Part shown: one piece after another, positions 1 through 7,837 of the stretch | Numbering within the stretch: the stretch's first letter is position 1 | How the letters are laid out: each line of letters starts with the position of its first letter | Notes under the pieces: generated by a model | Told to the model about the DNA's origin: nothing | What the model saw: the letters and a program-made list of their open reading frames with translations, nothing else | Database searches by the model: none | Program-made: the position numbers and the translations under genes | Source of the DNA: JAGQYP01 sp041392305 | Lineage (GTDB): Bacteria; Bacteroidota; Bacteroidia; Flavobacteriales_D; Crocinitomicaceae | Direction of reading: 5' to 3' | Length of the DNA stretch: 64,000 nucleotides | Assembly (NCBI GenBank): GCA_041392305.1 | Contig: JAWKMJ010000010.1 | Coordinates: 62,001 to 126,000 of the forward strand

Positions 1-395
1 ATGTTTTCCCGTGAAGTTAGTGTTGCTTCATGCTTTTTGATATGCCCCTCGTCGTAATCCTCTACCGATGCCCCAGCAATCAATCCCATGTAAGCATGTC
101 CATTCTTAGTTTGGCGATAGATGTAAAAAGACGGTTCTTCCTCTTTAAACAAAATCCCTTCACTTAAAAATCGTTCAAATTCTTTACGAATCATTTCATA
201 CCGTTCTCTGCTACCAGGAGCGGGCTTATTCTTCATGAAATAATCGGGAGTGATTACATGAATAAATGTAAAGGGATTGCTCTCTAACTTCGCCTTTAGG
301 ATAGACTTCTTGTAGGCGTAATATTGCTTAGAAATTACTAAATGCGCTTTATCCCTCGTTGGTCGAAATGCTCGAAACGGTTTAATCTTAGTCAT
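1..395 (-). CDS. DUF1015 family protein (C-terminus cut off by window edge)
   Basis: Reading leftward from an ATG at 395, an open frame runs off the window start after about 131 codons. The N-terminus reads MTKIKPFRAFRPTRDKAH and continues with FTFIHVITPDYF and a GHAYMGLIAGAS segment. This is the pattern of DUF1015, a widespread family of unknown biochemical role that commonly sits beside serC and serA in Bacteroidota. It lies 31 bases after the serA stop on the same strand, so it probably ends a serC-serA-DUF1015 operon. The family call rests on the N-terminus and neighbourhood only. Confidence 0.8.
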   Translation of the reverse strand, partial: MTKIKPFRAFRPTRDKAHLVISKQYYAYKKSILKAKLESNPFTFIHVITPDYFMKNKPAPGSRERYEMIRKEFERFLSEGILFKEEEPSFYIYRQTKNGHAYMGLIAGASVEDYDEGHIKKHEATLTSREN

Positions 396-426
396 AAAAC
401 TCTACGAAAATCAGCTTTAGAAATTC

Positions 427-1386
427 TTATTTGAAATAAGCGATAATCTTTTCTGCCAATTCAGTTCCAATTCTTCCCTGAGCCTCATTTGTTGCGGCTC
501 CAATATGCGGAGAAGAAGCTATTTTATCATGTTGCAATAAATCTGCTCTTGGATTTGGTTCGTTTTCAAATACATCCAAAGCAGCATAAGAAATTTTACC
601 TGAGTCTAAAGCTTTAATCAAATCATCTTCATCAATTACACCTCCTCTGGCTGCGTTGATAATTCTTGCCCCGTCCTTCATTTTAGCAATTTCAGTTGAT
701 GTGATCACAGCCGAACCATCTGCTTGTTTTGGGACATGTAGAGATAAATAATCCAATTCACCAATAACAGAATTTAAGTCACTTACAGGAGTAACCGTAA
801 CGGTTGGATTGGTCATTCCTTCAATTGGAATTTCAATTTGAACAGGATTGGTGAACATGTCAACCGCAATCACTTTCATTCCACAACCAAGTGCATAAGA
901 AGCTAAAGCTTGACCAATTCTTCCAAATCCTACGATTCCTAAAGTTTTCCCTCTTAACTCTACTCCTTTACCGTATTTTTTCTTCAAAGTATTGAATTCC
1001 GCAACTCCATTTGCTGGCATTTGCTTGTAAGAATCATTCATGAATCTTGAAATTGAAAACATGTGTGTCATTACAAGTTCCGCAACTGATTGGGAAGAAG
1101 CTCCAGGTGTGTTGATTACTTCTCTTCCAATAGAACGAGCGTATTCCACGTCAATATTGTCCATTCCAACACCTCCTCTTCCGATCAATTTCATGTTCGG
1201 ACAAGCGTCAATTAAATCTTTTCTAACTGTTGTTGCAGACCTCACTAATAAGGCAACATATCCTTCTTTATTGATTGCTTCAGCTAATTGATCTTGCTCA
1301 ACTTTTGCTGTCACTACTTCAAAACCATTTTGTGTTAACAGGTCGATTCCTTCTTTTGAAATCCCGTCGTTAGCTAATATTTTCAT
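427..1386 (-). CDS. serA: D-3-phosphoglycerate dehydrogenase (short form)
   Basis: 319 residues. It oxidises 3-phosphoglycerate to 3-phosphohydroxypyruvate, the first step of serine synthesis, in the cytosol. The NAD-binding Rossmann segment GIVGFGRIGQALASYAL lies near residues 149-165. The D-2-hydroxyacid dehydrogenase catalytic set is present: Arg in INAARGGVIDEDDL, Glu in DVFENEPNP and His in SSPHIGAAT. There is no C-terminal ACT domain, so serine feedback of the E. coli type is not expected. It starts 6 bases after the serC stop, which with the pathway link indicates co-transcription. SerA rather than another hydroxyacid dehydrogenase is supported mainly by that pairing. Confidence 0.93.
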   Translation of the reverse strand: MKILANDGISKEGIDLLTQNGFEVVTAKVEQDQLAEAINKEGYVALLVRSATTVRKDLIDACPNMKLIGRGGVGMDNIDVEYARSIGREVINTPGASSQSVAELVMTHMFSISRFMNDSYKQMPANGVAEFNTLKKKYGKGVELRGKTLGIVGFGRIGQALASYALGCGMKVIAVDMFTNPVQIEIPIEGMTNPTVTVTPVSDLNSVIGELDYLSLHVPKQADGSAVITSTEIAKMKDGARIINAARGGVIDEDDLIKALDSGKISYAALDVFENEPNPRADLLQHDKIASSPHIGAATNEAQGRIGTELAEKIIAYFK

Positions 1387-1392
1387 TTTAAT

Positions 1393-2463
1393 TTATGCGT
1401 ATTTGTTTGCAAATTCTTTCATTACGTCTACCAAAACTTGAACGGAACTAATTGGTAGTGCGTTGTACATGGAAGCTCTATAACCACCAACACTTCTGTG
1501 ACCTTTAAGTCCAACGATTCCGGCAGCGTTCCACATTTTATCAAATTCTTCTTTATGTGTTTCGTCTGTCAATACAAAAGTGACATTCATATTAGATCGG
1601 TCTTCTTTGGCAGTCGTTCCTTCAAACATCGGATTGCTGTCTATTTCTCCATAGATCAAATCTGCTTTGGCTTGATTGGCTTTTGCCATGGCAGGAACAC
1701 CTCCAGTAGCTAGTAGATGTCTCAAATTCAACATCGCCACATAAACTGAATATACGGGTGGAGTATTGAACATAGATTCTTTTTCCACATGTGTTTTTAA
1801 ATTCAAATAAGTAGGAATCGAAACGGATGATTTTCCTAAAATTTCATCTTTAACAATGAATAGAGTCGCACCAGCAGGACCTAAATTCTTTTGAGCTCCA
1901 GCATAAATAATGTCAAAGTCTGCAACATTAATCTCTCTTGAAAAAATATCAGAAGACATATCGCAAACTACTGGAATAGACGATTTTGGAAATTCTTTAA
2001 ATTGAGTTCCGAAAATGGTATTATTTGAAGTGAAATGAAAATAGTCACAATCACTAGGAACATTCACATTCTTAGGGATATAATTAAAATTTTTATCTTC
2101 CGAAGAAGCGATTTCAATTGGAGTTCCCCCTGCATTTTTGCACTCTTTAATCGCCTTTGATGACCAAGTACCAGTATTGATATAAGCCGCTTTCTTGGTG
2201 TCTCTCATCATGTTCATCGCTGAAATCAAGAAACCTAAGCTGGCTCCTCCTTGAACAAAAGCTACAGAATATCCTTGTGGGACATTTAAAGCCTTTTTCA
2301 CTAAATCCATTGCTTCATCCATAACAGCAACAAATTCCTTGGATCTGTGAGATACTTCAAGGATGGATAATCCTGTGTTATCAAAGTTTAAAACCGCCTC
2401 AGCTGCTTCTTTGAATACTTCCTGAGGTAAGATGCAAGGTCCTGCACCAAAATTGTGTTTCAT
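1393..2463 (-). CDS. serC: 3-phosphoserine aminotransferase
   Basis: 356 residues, the usual SerC length. This PLP enzyme transfers an amino group from glutamate to 3-phosphohydroxypyruvate, giving phosphoserine. The start MKHNFGAGPCILP is the family N-terminus. The PLP-binding lysine lies in YAGAQKNLGPAG around residue 191, and a C-terminal KGHRSVGGYRASMYNA segment matches the family. It is first in the minus-strand operon serC-serA-DUF1015. A candidate sigma -7 element, TATCTTTG on the minus strand, sits about 32-39 bases upstream of the start. Confidence 0.96.
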   Translation of the reverse strand: MKHNFGAGPCILPQEVFKEAAEAVLNFDNTGLSILEVSHRSKEFVAVMDEAMDLVKKALNVPQGYSVAFVQGGASLGFLISAMNMMRDTKKAAYINTGTWSSKAIKECKNAGGTPIEIASSEDKNFNYIPKNVNVPSDCDYFHFTSNNTIFGTQFKEFPKSSIPVVCDMSSDIFSREINVADFDIIYAGAQKNLGPAGATLFIVKDEILGKSSVSIPTYLNLKTHVEKESMFNTPPVYSVYVAMLNLRHLLATGGVPAMAKANQAKADLIYGEIDSNPMFEGTTAKEDRSNMNVTFVLTDETHKEEFDKMWNAAGIVGLKGHRSVGGYRASMYNALPISSVQVLVDVMKEFANKYA

Positions 2464-2494
2464 TATTAGTGATTTTAGAGTTTAAAATTCGGGT

Positions 2495-2502
2495 CAAAGA
2501 TA
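2495..2502 (-). promoter_or_regulatory. Candidate -7 element for serC
   Basis: The plus strand reads CAAAGATA, so the minus strand has TATCTTTG, a match to the Bacteroidota housekeeping -7 consensus TAnnTTTG. It precedes the serC start by about 32 bases. No good TTG -33 element was seen at the expected distance, so this is a half-supported promoter. Confidence 0.4.
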
Positions 2503-2574
2503 ACAATTAAAAGACTTTAGCTGTGTTCCCCCTAAATTAATTCTGTAAAAAATCTTTTCCCATTTAAGAATCCT

Positions 2575-2582
2575 TATTTTTG
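2575..2582 (+). promoter_or_regulatory. Candidate -7 element for lgt
   Basis: TATTTTTG fits TAnnTTTG and lies 21 bases before the lgt ATG. The -33 half is not convincing. The 140-base spacer between serC and lgt therefore seems to hold back-to-back promoters. Confidence 0.4.
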
Positions 2583-2603
2583 TTGAAATTTTAAAAATCA
2601 CAA

Positions 2604-3668
2604 ATGGATTTATCTATAGTTTGGAATGTAGGTCCGGAGGTAATTCCGGGATTTGACAGACCCAACAAATACGCATTATTTTTTATCGGTGGAATCATCT
2701 TAGGATACTACCTAATCAAAAGGATTTACGCCAAAGAAAAGGTGGATATCAAAGAATTGGACAATCTCTTAATGTGGGTGGTTGTTTCTACTATTGTAGG
2801 TGCCAGATTGGGACATGTTTTCTTTTACGACTGGGCATATTACAAGGAAAATTTGGGTGAAATCATTGCGGTATGGAAAGGTGGGTTAGCCTCTCACGGT
2901 GCAGCAATTGGAATCATTTTAGGTGTTTTACTTTATAAGAGATTTTCTTCTAAAATGCCCGTTTTATGGACGTTAGATAGGGCAGTTATTGCTATTGCTA
3001 TTGCTGGATGCTTTATTAGAGTAGGGAACCTAATGAATTCCGAAATTAAAGGAAAACCTAGTGACAGAGCGATGTCTATCGTGTTCATGAAAAATTACGA
3101 GAAAAAACTTCACGGTTATTTTCCGGATTTTGAACTGACTTACAAAGCAACTGGTGAAGATTCTACTGTAAATGGTATTGCATATCCGGAATATGAGATT
3201 ACGGTCAAACTTCCTGAGAAAAACAACCAAGCGATCACGCAGTATATCGTAAATGAATCCAATAATGGAAGAAGTGATACTTATGAGATCCTGGCGATGA
3301 ATAATAGTAAATTATCGGAGGATTTAATTCAAGAAGATCAGTTTACAATATACATGTATTTAATCCCTAGAATGCCAACACAAATCTATGAAGCAATAGG
3401 CTATTTGGTTATCTTCCTTGGTCTATTTTTTCTATACTGGAAAACGAATGCCGGAAGAATTCAAGGGTTTATTTTCGGGGCATTCCTTATTGGTATTTTC
3501 GGCTTCCGTTTCTTTATTGAATTTTTGAAAGAAGGTCAAGCCGAAAGAGATGCTGAAACAATGATCAACACTGGACAGATGCTGAGTATTCCATTTGTTC
3601 TAATTGGATTGTTTTTCGTATTAAGAAAGATCAAGGAATTAAAAAAGGGGTATCCAGAGGAAGGTTGA
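2604..3668 (+). CDS. lgt: Phosphatidylglycerol--prolipoprotein diacylglyceryl transferase with large insertion
   Basis: 354 residues. Lgt moves diacylglycerol from phosphatidylglycerol to the lipobox cysteine of prolipoproteins, the first step of lipoprotein maturation, in the inner membrane. Seen: several membrane segments, the family motif GGLASHGAAIG near residue 95 and the signature RVGNLMNSEIKG near residue 139. The C-terminal part continues with MPTQIYEAIGYL, a GFIFGAFLIGIFGFRFFIEF helix and KEGQAERD. Typical Lgt has 260-290 residues. The excess is a hydrophilic block of about 85 residues (roughly 155-245) between the signature and the later helices. Given the topology this block probably faces the periplasm. 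The several lipoproteins in this window would be its clients. Confidence 0.93.
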   Translation: MDLSIVWNVGPEVIPGFDRPNKYALFFIGGIILGYYLIKRIYAKEKVDIKELDNLLMWVVVSTIVGARLGHVFFYDWAYYKENLGEIIAVWKGGLASHGAAIGIILGVLLYKRFSSKMPVLWTLDRAVIAIAIAGCFIRVGNLMNSEIKGKPSDRAMSIVFMKNYEKKLHGYFPDFELTYKATGEDSTVNGIAYPEYEITVKLPEKNNQAITQYIVNESNNGRSDTYEILAMNNSKLSEDLIQEDQFTIYMYLIPRMPTQIYEAIGYLVIFLGLFFLYWKTNAGRIQGFIFGAFLIGIFGFRFFIEFLKEGQAERDAETMINTGQMLSIPFVLIGLFFVLRKIKELKKGYPEEG

Positions 3669-3778
3669 GTTCAAAATGCAAAATGCAAAGTTCAAAATTA
3701 GATTCACCCAATTTTGCACTTTGCACTTTTAACTTTGCATTCAAATAACTTTGCATTCAAATAACTTTGCATTCCAAC
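3669..3778. repeat. Convergent spacer with short tandem repeats and imperfect inverted repeat
   Basis: Between the convergent lgt and mscS genes. Three copies of a 16-base unit TAACTTTGCATTCAAA run from 3730 to 3774 (the third is partial). The stretch 3680-3700 is imperfectly complementary to 3711-3731, so it could fold into a long AT-rich hairpin and serve as a two-way terminator. The repetition looks like replication slippage in a non-coding spacer; no gene was seen. Confidence 0.6.
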
Positions 3779-4603
3779 CTATCTCACATTGTGCACATGC
3801 ACATCCATTTGTGGGAAAGGAATGTTCAATCCTTTGTCGTCGAAGTTTTCGTAGACCATTTTGTTGATATTGAAATAGACAGGCCAGTAGTCTTCTGTTT
3901 TCGTCCAGACTCTTAAAGCAATATCCACGGAACTATCATTCAAGTTCACTAATCCAATAAATGGTTCTGGAGTACTTAAAATACGTTCGTCTTTTGAAAT
4001 GAATTCCTTCAAGGCCTCCACAGCTGTTTCATATTTATCTCCGTACCCAATACCAATGGTAAAATCGACTCTTCTGGTTTCTTGGTGAGAGAAATTGGTT
4101 ATGTTTCCATTGATGATTTGTCCATTAGGAAGGAAAATGGTTTTGTTGTCAACAGTTGTCAGAACAGTTTGAAAGATTTGAATTTCTTTAACGGTACCTG
4201 TTTCTCCTTGCATCGTTACAAAATCACCGAGTTTGAAAGGTTTAAAAATTAAAAGCATAACACCACCTGCAAAGTTCTGAAGGGAACCTGAAAAGGCCAT
4301 ACCCACAGCTAAACCTGCGGCACCAAGTAAGGCTACAAAAGAGGTCATTTCTAATCCTAATTCTGCCAAGGCAGTAACAACTACCAAAATCTTAAGCATG
4401 GATACCAAAACCGACTGAAGGAATTTCCTTAGGGATTCATCAAGTTTTTGCCTCTCTAATACTTTCTGTAAGGCTTTTCCGATTAAGGTAACAACCTTAA
4501 ATCCTATGATCAGAATCGCAACGGCAATGAGTAGATTAAGTCCAAAATCAACAAGTTTAACTTGAATTTTAGACCATTCGGTTTGAAAACTAAATAAGTA
4601 CAT
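3779..4603 (-). CDS. MscS family small-conductance mechanosensitive channel
   Basis: 274 residues, close to E. coli MscS (286). It is an inner-membrane channel that opens under tension to release solutes on osmotic downshock. Three N-terminal membrane segments are visible. The third is the Gly/Ala-rich pore helix GAAGLAVGMAFSGSLQNFAGG near residues 93-113. It is followed by the beta domain FKPFKLGDFVTMQGETGTV and FLPNGQIINGNITNFS, which is diagnostic. The end MDVHVHNVR is the usual short tail. It is transcribed convergently to lgt and divergently from the DUF218 gene. Confidence 0.93.
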   Translation of the reverse strand: MYLFSFQTEWSKIQVKLVDFGLNLLIAVAILIIGFKVVTLIGKALQKVLERQKLDESLRKFLQSVLVSMLKILVVVTALAELGLEMTSFVALLGAAGLAVGMAFSGSLQNFAGGVMLLIFKPFKLGDFVTMQGETGTVKEIQIFQTVLTTVDNKTIFLPNGQIINGNITNFSHQETRRVDFTIGIGYGDKYETAVEALKEFISKDERILSTPEPFIGLVNLNDSSVDIALRVWTKTEDYWPVYFNINKMVYENFDDKGLNIPFPQMDVHVHNVR

Positions 4604-4640
4604 AAATTTTAAATTTTGTTTTTAATTTGCGAAAAAAAGA

Positions 4641-5393
4641 ATGTTTTTCATCATCTCCAAAATATTAGGCTTCTTCTTTAACCCTTTTAACTGGTTAATT
4701 TTACTGGCTTTAACGTTTCTTATAATTAAAAAAGCAAACATTCGAAAGAAGCTCAAAGTAACATTTTTAGTGGTGTTTTTCGTGTTTTCATACAAGCCAT
4801 TGGTAATGCTTTTTATCAGTGGTTGGGAGACTGAGGGAAAAAGAATCGAGGAAGTGGGACATTACGATGTAGGCATAGTATTAGGAGGTGGATTTGAGTA
4901 TGATAATGATCGACAAAGGCTAAGCATTCGAAGAGGGGGAGACCGACTTTGGTGTGCCATCCAATTGTTCCATCAAGGAAAGATCGACTATATATTGCTC
5001 ACTGGTAAAAATGGAGACATCATAGATAAAGGTTTAGATGAATCCAATCAACTTAAGGAAGTCCTTGTTTCGAATGGGATTCCTTCTGAAAAGATTTTAG
5101 TGGATTCCGAGTCGCAAAATACTTTTCAAAATGCACAGAATTCGAAAGTTATATTAGAAGAAAAAGGTTTTCAAAACGTTTTATTAATCACTTCTGCATT
5201 GCACATGCGTAGGTCCAGAGCCGTTTTTTCTAAGCAAGGCATCGAATTTGACGAGTTTCCAACAGATTTCTATGGTAACGCAACTACTTGGGATCAATTT
5301 ATATTTCCTTCTTTAGAGGCCATGCATTTATGGAATCAATATTTTCATGAGGTCTTTGGTTATATGGCTTATGGACTTTCTGGTAAGTTATAA
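4641..5393 (+). CDS. YdcF/ElyC-like DUF218 membrane protein
   Basis: 250 residues. Two N-terminal hydrophobic segments (about 1-30 and 38-58) precede a DUF218 domain: GIVLGGGFEYDNDR, the helix RLWCAIQLFHQGKID, YILLTGKNG, and the late motif LLITSALHMRRSRAVF. This is the SanA/ElyC/YdcF family. Some members act in envelope polysaccharide or peptidoglycan metabolism at low temperature, but the exact reaction is not established. The next plus-strand gene begins 37 bases later, so the two may be co-transcribed. Confidence 0.85.
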   Translation: MFFIISKILGFFFNPFNWLILLALTFLIIKKANIRKKLKVTFLVVFFVFSYKPLVMLFISGWETEGKRIEEVGHYDVGIVLGGGFEYDNDRQRLSIRRGGDRLWCAIQLFHQGKIDYILLTGKNGDIIDKGLDESNQLKEVLVSNGIPSEKILVDSESQNTFQNAQNSKVILEEKGFQNVLLITSALHMRRSRAVFSKQGIEFDEFPTDFYGNATTWDQFIFPSLEAMHLWNQYFHEVFGYMAYGLSGKL

Positions 5394-5430
5394 TGAACTT
5401 TTTCGACACGTATAAGTTAACCATTAGCGC

Positions 5431-6666
5431 ATGAGGTTTTTCATTATTTTACTTTTTTTCTTACTTGTTGATTTGTATGTCTTTTTCAGTTTAAAAAGTA
5501 TTTACAAAACAAGGCGATCAAGACAGGTTTTTTGGATTGTTTATGGAACAACGTGGTTCTTTTTTGCGACCACATTGATACTGACTCTAATGTATTTTGG
5601 AACTGTACATTTCAATACCTCTACCTTCTTTTCGGTAATTATGGGAACTACTTTTGTCTTTTGGGTTACGAAGTTTGTTATTGCCTTATTTCTGATCTTG
5701 GAAGATGTAATTCGGTTTATTGAAATGATGATTAAATCAATTAGTCAAAAAAAGATTTCGAAAGAGAACTTTTCTTCCAGAAGAAAATTTGTTGCGACTA
5801 TGGCTTATGGTGTTGCTGCAATTCCCTTTTTCTCTCTAATGTACGGAATTCTCTATGGAAAGTATGATTTCAGAATTCACAGACAGAAATTGCGCACTAC
5901 AAGAATTCCAAAAGCTTTTGATGGGTTAAAGATTGTGCAATTGTCCGACATGCATATTGGGAGTTTTGACGATAAAGATTCCGTTCAAAATGGTTTTAAT
6001 ATGGTAAACCAATTAGAGCCTGATTTAATCTTATTTACAGGAGATATGGTCAATAACATGGCTAACGAGATAGAAGGATATGAGCAAATGCTTTCTGGAC
6101 TCAAAGCGAGAATTGGGAAATACGCTGTTCTTGGGAATCATGATTACGGTGAATATATCAACTGGAATTCAGAAGAAGAACGTATTAAAAATATTGAGGA
6201 TTTAGTTGAAAAAATTGAAAATTGTGGTTTCAAAATGCTTAGAAATGAAAACACGCAAATAAAAATCAATGGTCACGAACTTGACATCATAGGAGTAGAA
6301 AATTGGGGAAATAAGCCATTTCCACAGCACGGGGATATCGATCTTGCCCTTAAAGGAACTAAAGACTCCACTTTCAAGATATTAATGAGCCACGATCCAG
6401 ATCATTTTGAAGAAATCGTCAAGGATCATCCTTCATTTATTGATCTTACACTTTCCGGTCACACACATGGAAGTCAAATGGGAATTGAAATCCCTGGTTT
6501 TAGATGGAGTCCAGTTCAATACCGATACAAACGATGGGCCGGAAGATATGAAGAAGATGGACAGGTACTTTACGTCAACAGAGGATTTGGCTATCTAGGT
6601 TACCCGGGTAGAGTAGGCATCTGGCCTGAAATCACTGAGTTTACTTTGGAATCTGAATTGGCTTAA
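5431..6666 (+). CDS. Membrane-anchored metallophosphoesterase (YaeI-like)
   Basis: 411 residues. The N-terminal ~150 residues contain four likely membrane segments. The rest is a calcineurin-like phosphoesterase with all metal-site motifs: QLSDMHIGSFDD, LFTGDMVNN, LGNHDYGEY, a histidine at MSHDPDHFEEI and LSGHTHGSQMG. The family includes phosphodiesterases acting on lipid-linked or nucleotide substrates; the substrate cannot be read from sequence. A TGAACTTTT element at 5394-5402 lies 37 bases before the ATG, as in the ECF-operon promoter, but the downstream half matches poorly. Confidence 0.87.
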   Translation: MRFFIILLFFLLVDLYVFFSLKSIYKTRRSRQVFWIVYGTTWFFFATTLILTLMYFGTVHFNTSTFFSVIMGTTFVFWVTKFVIALFLILEDVIRFIEMMIKSISQKKISKENFSSRRKFVATMAYGVAAIPFFSLMYGILYGKYDFRIHRQKLRTTRIPKAFDGLKIVQLSDMHIGSFDDKDSVQNGFNMVNQLEPDLILFTGDMVNNMANEIEGYEQMLSGLKARIGKYAVLGNHDYGEYINWNSEEERIKNIEDLVEKIENCGFKMLRNENTQIKINGHELDIIGVENWGNKPFPQHGDIDLALKGTKDSTFKILMSHDPDHFEEIVKDHPSFIDLTLSGHTHGSQMGIEIPGFRWSPVQYRYKRWAGRYEEDGQVLYVNRGFGYLGYPGRVGIWPEITEFTLESELA

Positions 6667-6699
6667 TTCTTGCACTCAATTATTTGCTTATTCATCCAG

Positions 6700-7116
6700 T
6701 TGAAAATATTACTTGCCATATCAGTCTTATTCGTTTCAGGATATTTACTCTCCCAAAAGGATACTATATCATGTGGTGGCGAAATCGATTCTCTTTCAGG
6801 ATTGTGTGTCTATAAAATCGTTGATGAAATGCCTGAATATCCAGGGGGATTTGCAGAAATGATGAGTTATTTTCTAAAAGTGAATATTTCTACAACAAAA
6901 GAATCCATTCATTATTTTGGTAAAATTTATTTGGGATTTATTGTTACAAAAGATGGCTCAATTACTGGAATTAGATTAATCAAAGGTGAAAAACACGAAT
7001 TGAATCGACCTTATCTGGAAGCAGTGTCTAAAATGCCTAAATGGAAGCCAGGAAAACTAAATGGGAAAAACGTAAATACATTATTTATATTACCGGTACA
7101 AATCCATTTTCAATAA
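6700..7116 (+). CDS. Secreted TonB C-terminal-domain protein
   Basis: 138 residues from a TTG at 6700. That start gives a clean signal peptide, MKILLAISVLFVSGYLLSQ. The frame is open further upstream to another TTG at 6670, but this would add ten residues ahead of the signal. From about residue 42 the protein reads MPEYPGGFAEMMSYF, then YLGFIVTKDGSITGIRL and MPKWKPGKLNGKNV. This is the TonB C-terminal fold common in Bacteroidota. There is no TonB N-terminal anchor or proline-rich linker, so it is probably a small periplasmic relative rather than a working energy transducer. It follows the metallophosphoesterase by 33 bases. Confidence 0.75.
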   Translation: MKILLAISVLFVSGYLLSQKDTISCGGEIDSLSGLCVYKIVDEMPEYPGGFAEMMSYFLKVNISTTKESIHYFGKIYLGFIVTKDGSITGIRLIKGEKHELNRPYLEAVSKMPKWKPGKLNGKNVNTLFILPVQIHFQ

Positions 7117-7164
7117 CTCCCTTACGTTCTTTGCCATTCTTTGCACCCTTTGCGGTTAAAAAAA

Positions 7165-7716
7165 CTACTCCTTAGCTTTCCCAAATTGCATTCCGAAAAC
7201 AGCTCCTACAGCTCCACCCATAATATGAGCAAAATGAGAAATACCATCATTATCAAAGAATTGCCAAATCTCTTTCCCTACAAACAGCAGAACTATGAGA
7301 ATAAAGGTCAAAGGGATTTCTCCTGATTTGTAATTGGTCAAACTCACCAAAATGATAAACATGAAAACCACTCCAGAAGCGCCTAATAGTCCGTGGGAAA
7401 AGAAAGCAATATGAAGAATCGCTGTGATCAAAACACAAGATAAGATCATAATCAGTAAATTCTTACTGCCATATTTTTCTTCTAAAACAGGGCCAAGAAG
7501 TAAAATGAAAGTCATGTTTCCAATCAAGTGGTCCGCGCTGCCATGACCCAATCCGTAACCAAACAAACTGATGTACCAGGTAAATGAAGTAACGTCAAAT
7601 TCTGGTCTGAGCACAAAAATGGAAGTACCGATATTAAAATTTAGCAGAGCAAAATAGACAATGGCGCTTATGAATGCATATCCTAAAACTACCGGACTAT
7701 TAAAAGTAATTTTCAT
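7165..7716 (-). CDS. Rhomboid family intramembrane serine protease
   Basis: 183 residues from the ATG at 7716. An in-frame start at 7740 would add eight polar residues. At least five hydrophobic helices are seen. The catalytic serine is in GLLGASGVVFMF (GxSG motif) and the catalytic histidine in ISHFAHIMGGAVGAVFG in the last helix. A GHGSADHLIGNMTFILLLG segment matches the early rhomboid helix that carries His and Asn. Rhomboids cleave membrane proteins inside the bilayer; the substrate is unknown. The gene is divergent from the sigma-factor operon, so the 121-base spacer must hold both promoters. Confidence 0.9.
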   Translation of the reverse strand: MKITFNSPVVLGYAFISAIVYFALLNFNIGTSIFVLRPEFDVTSFTWYISLFGYGLGHGSADHLIGNMTFILLLGPVLEEKYGSKNLLIMILSCVLITAILHIAFFSHGLLGASGVVFMFIILVSLTNYKSGEIPLTFILIVLLFVGKEIWQFFDNDGISHFAHIMGGAVGAVFGMQFGKAKE

Positions 7717-7799
7717 TTCAGTATTGCTTTTGATTTTCACTAAAGTATTTATTATTCTTTACAATCGAGGGAGGATTTTCAAACAAATATTCCTTAAAT

Positions 7800-7834
7800 T
7801 GAACTTTTTGAAAAAAGGGTTGTACAGTTGTGCA
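7800..7834 (+). promoter_or_regulatory. Predicted ECF-sigma promoter of the sigma-factor operon
   Basis: TGAACTTTT at 7800-7808, then 12 bases, then TGTACAGTTGTGCA at 7821-7834. The same two blocks at the same spacing stand before the giant repeat-protein gene at 20861-20895. GAAC and GTAC are 17 bases apart, the geometry of ECF promoters (-35 GAAC, -10 four-base core). The start codon at 7838 follows almost at once, implying a very short or absent leader. That the ECF factor encoded at 8984 uses it is inferred. Confidence 0.7.
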
Positions 7835-7837
7835 GTT

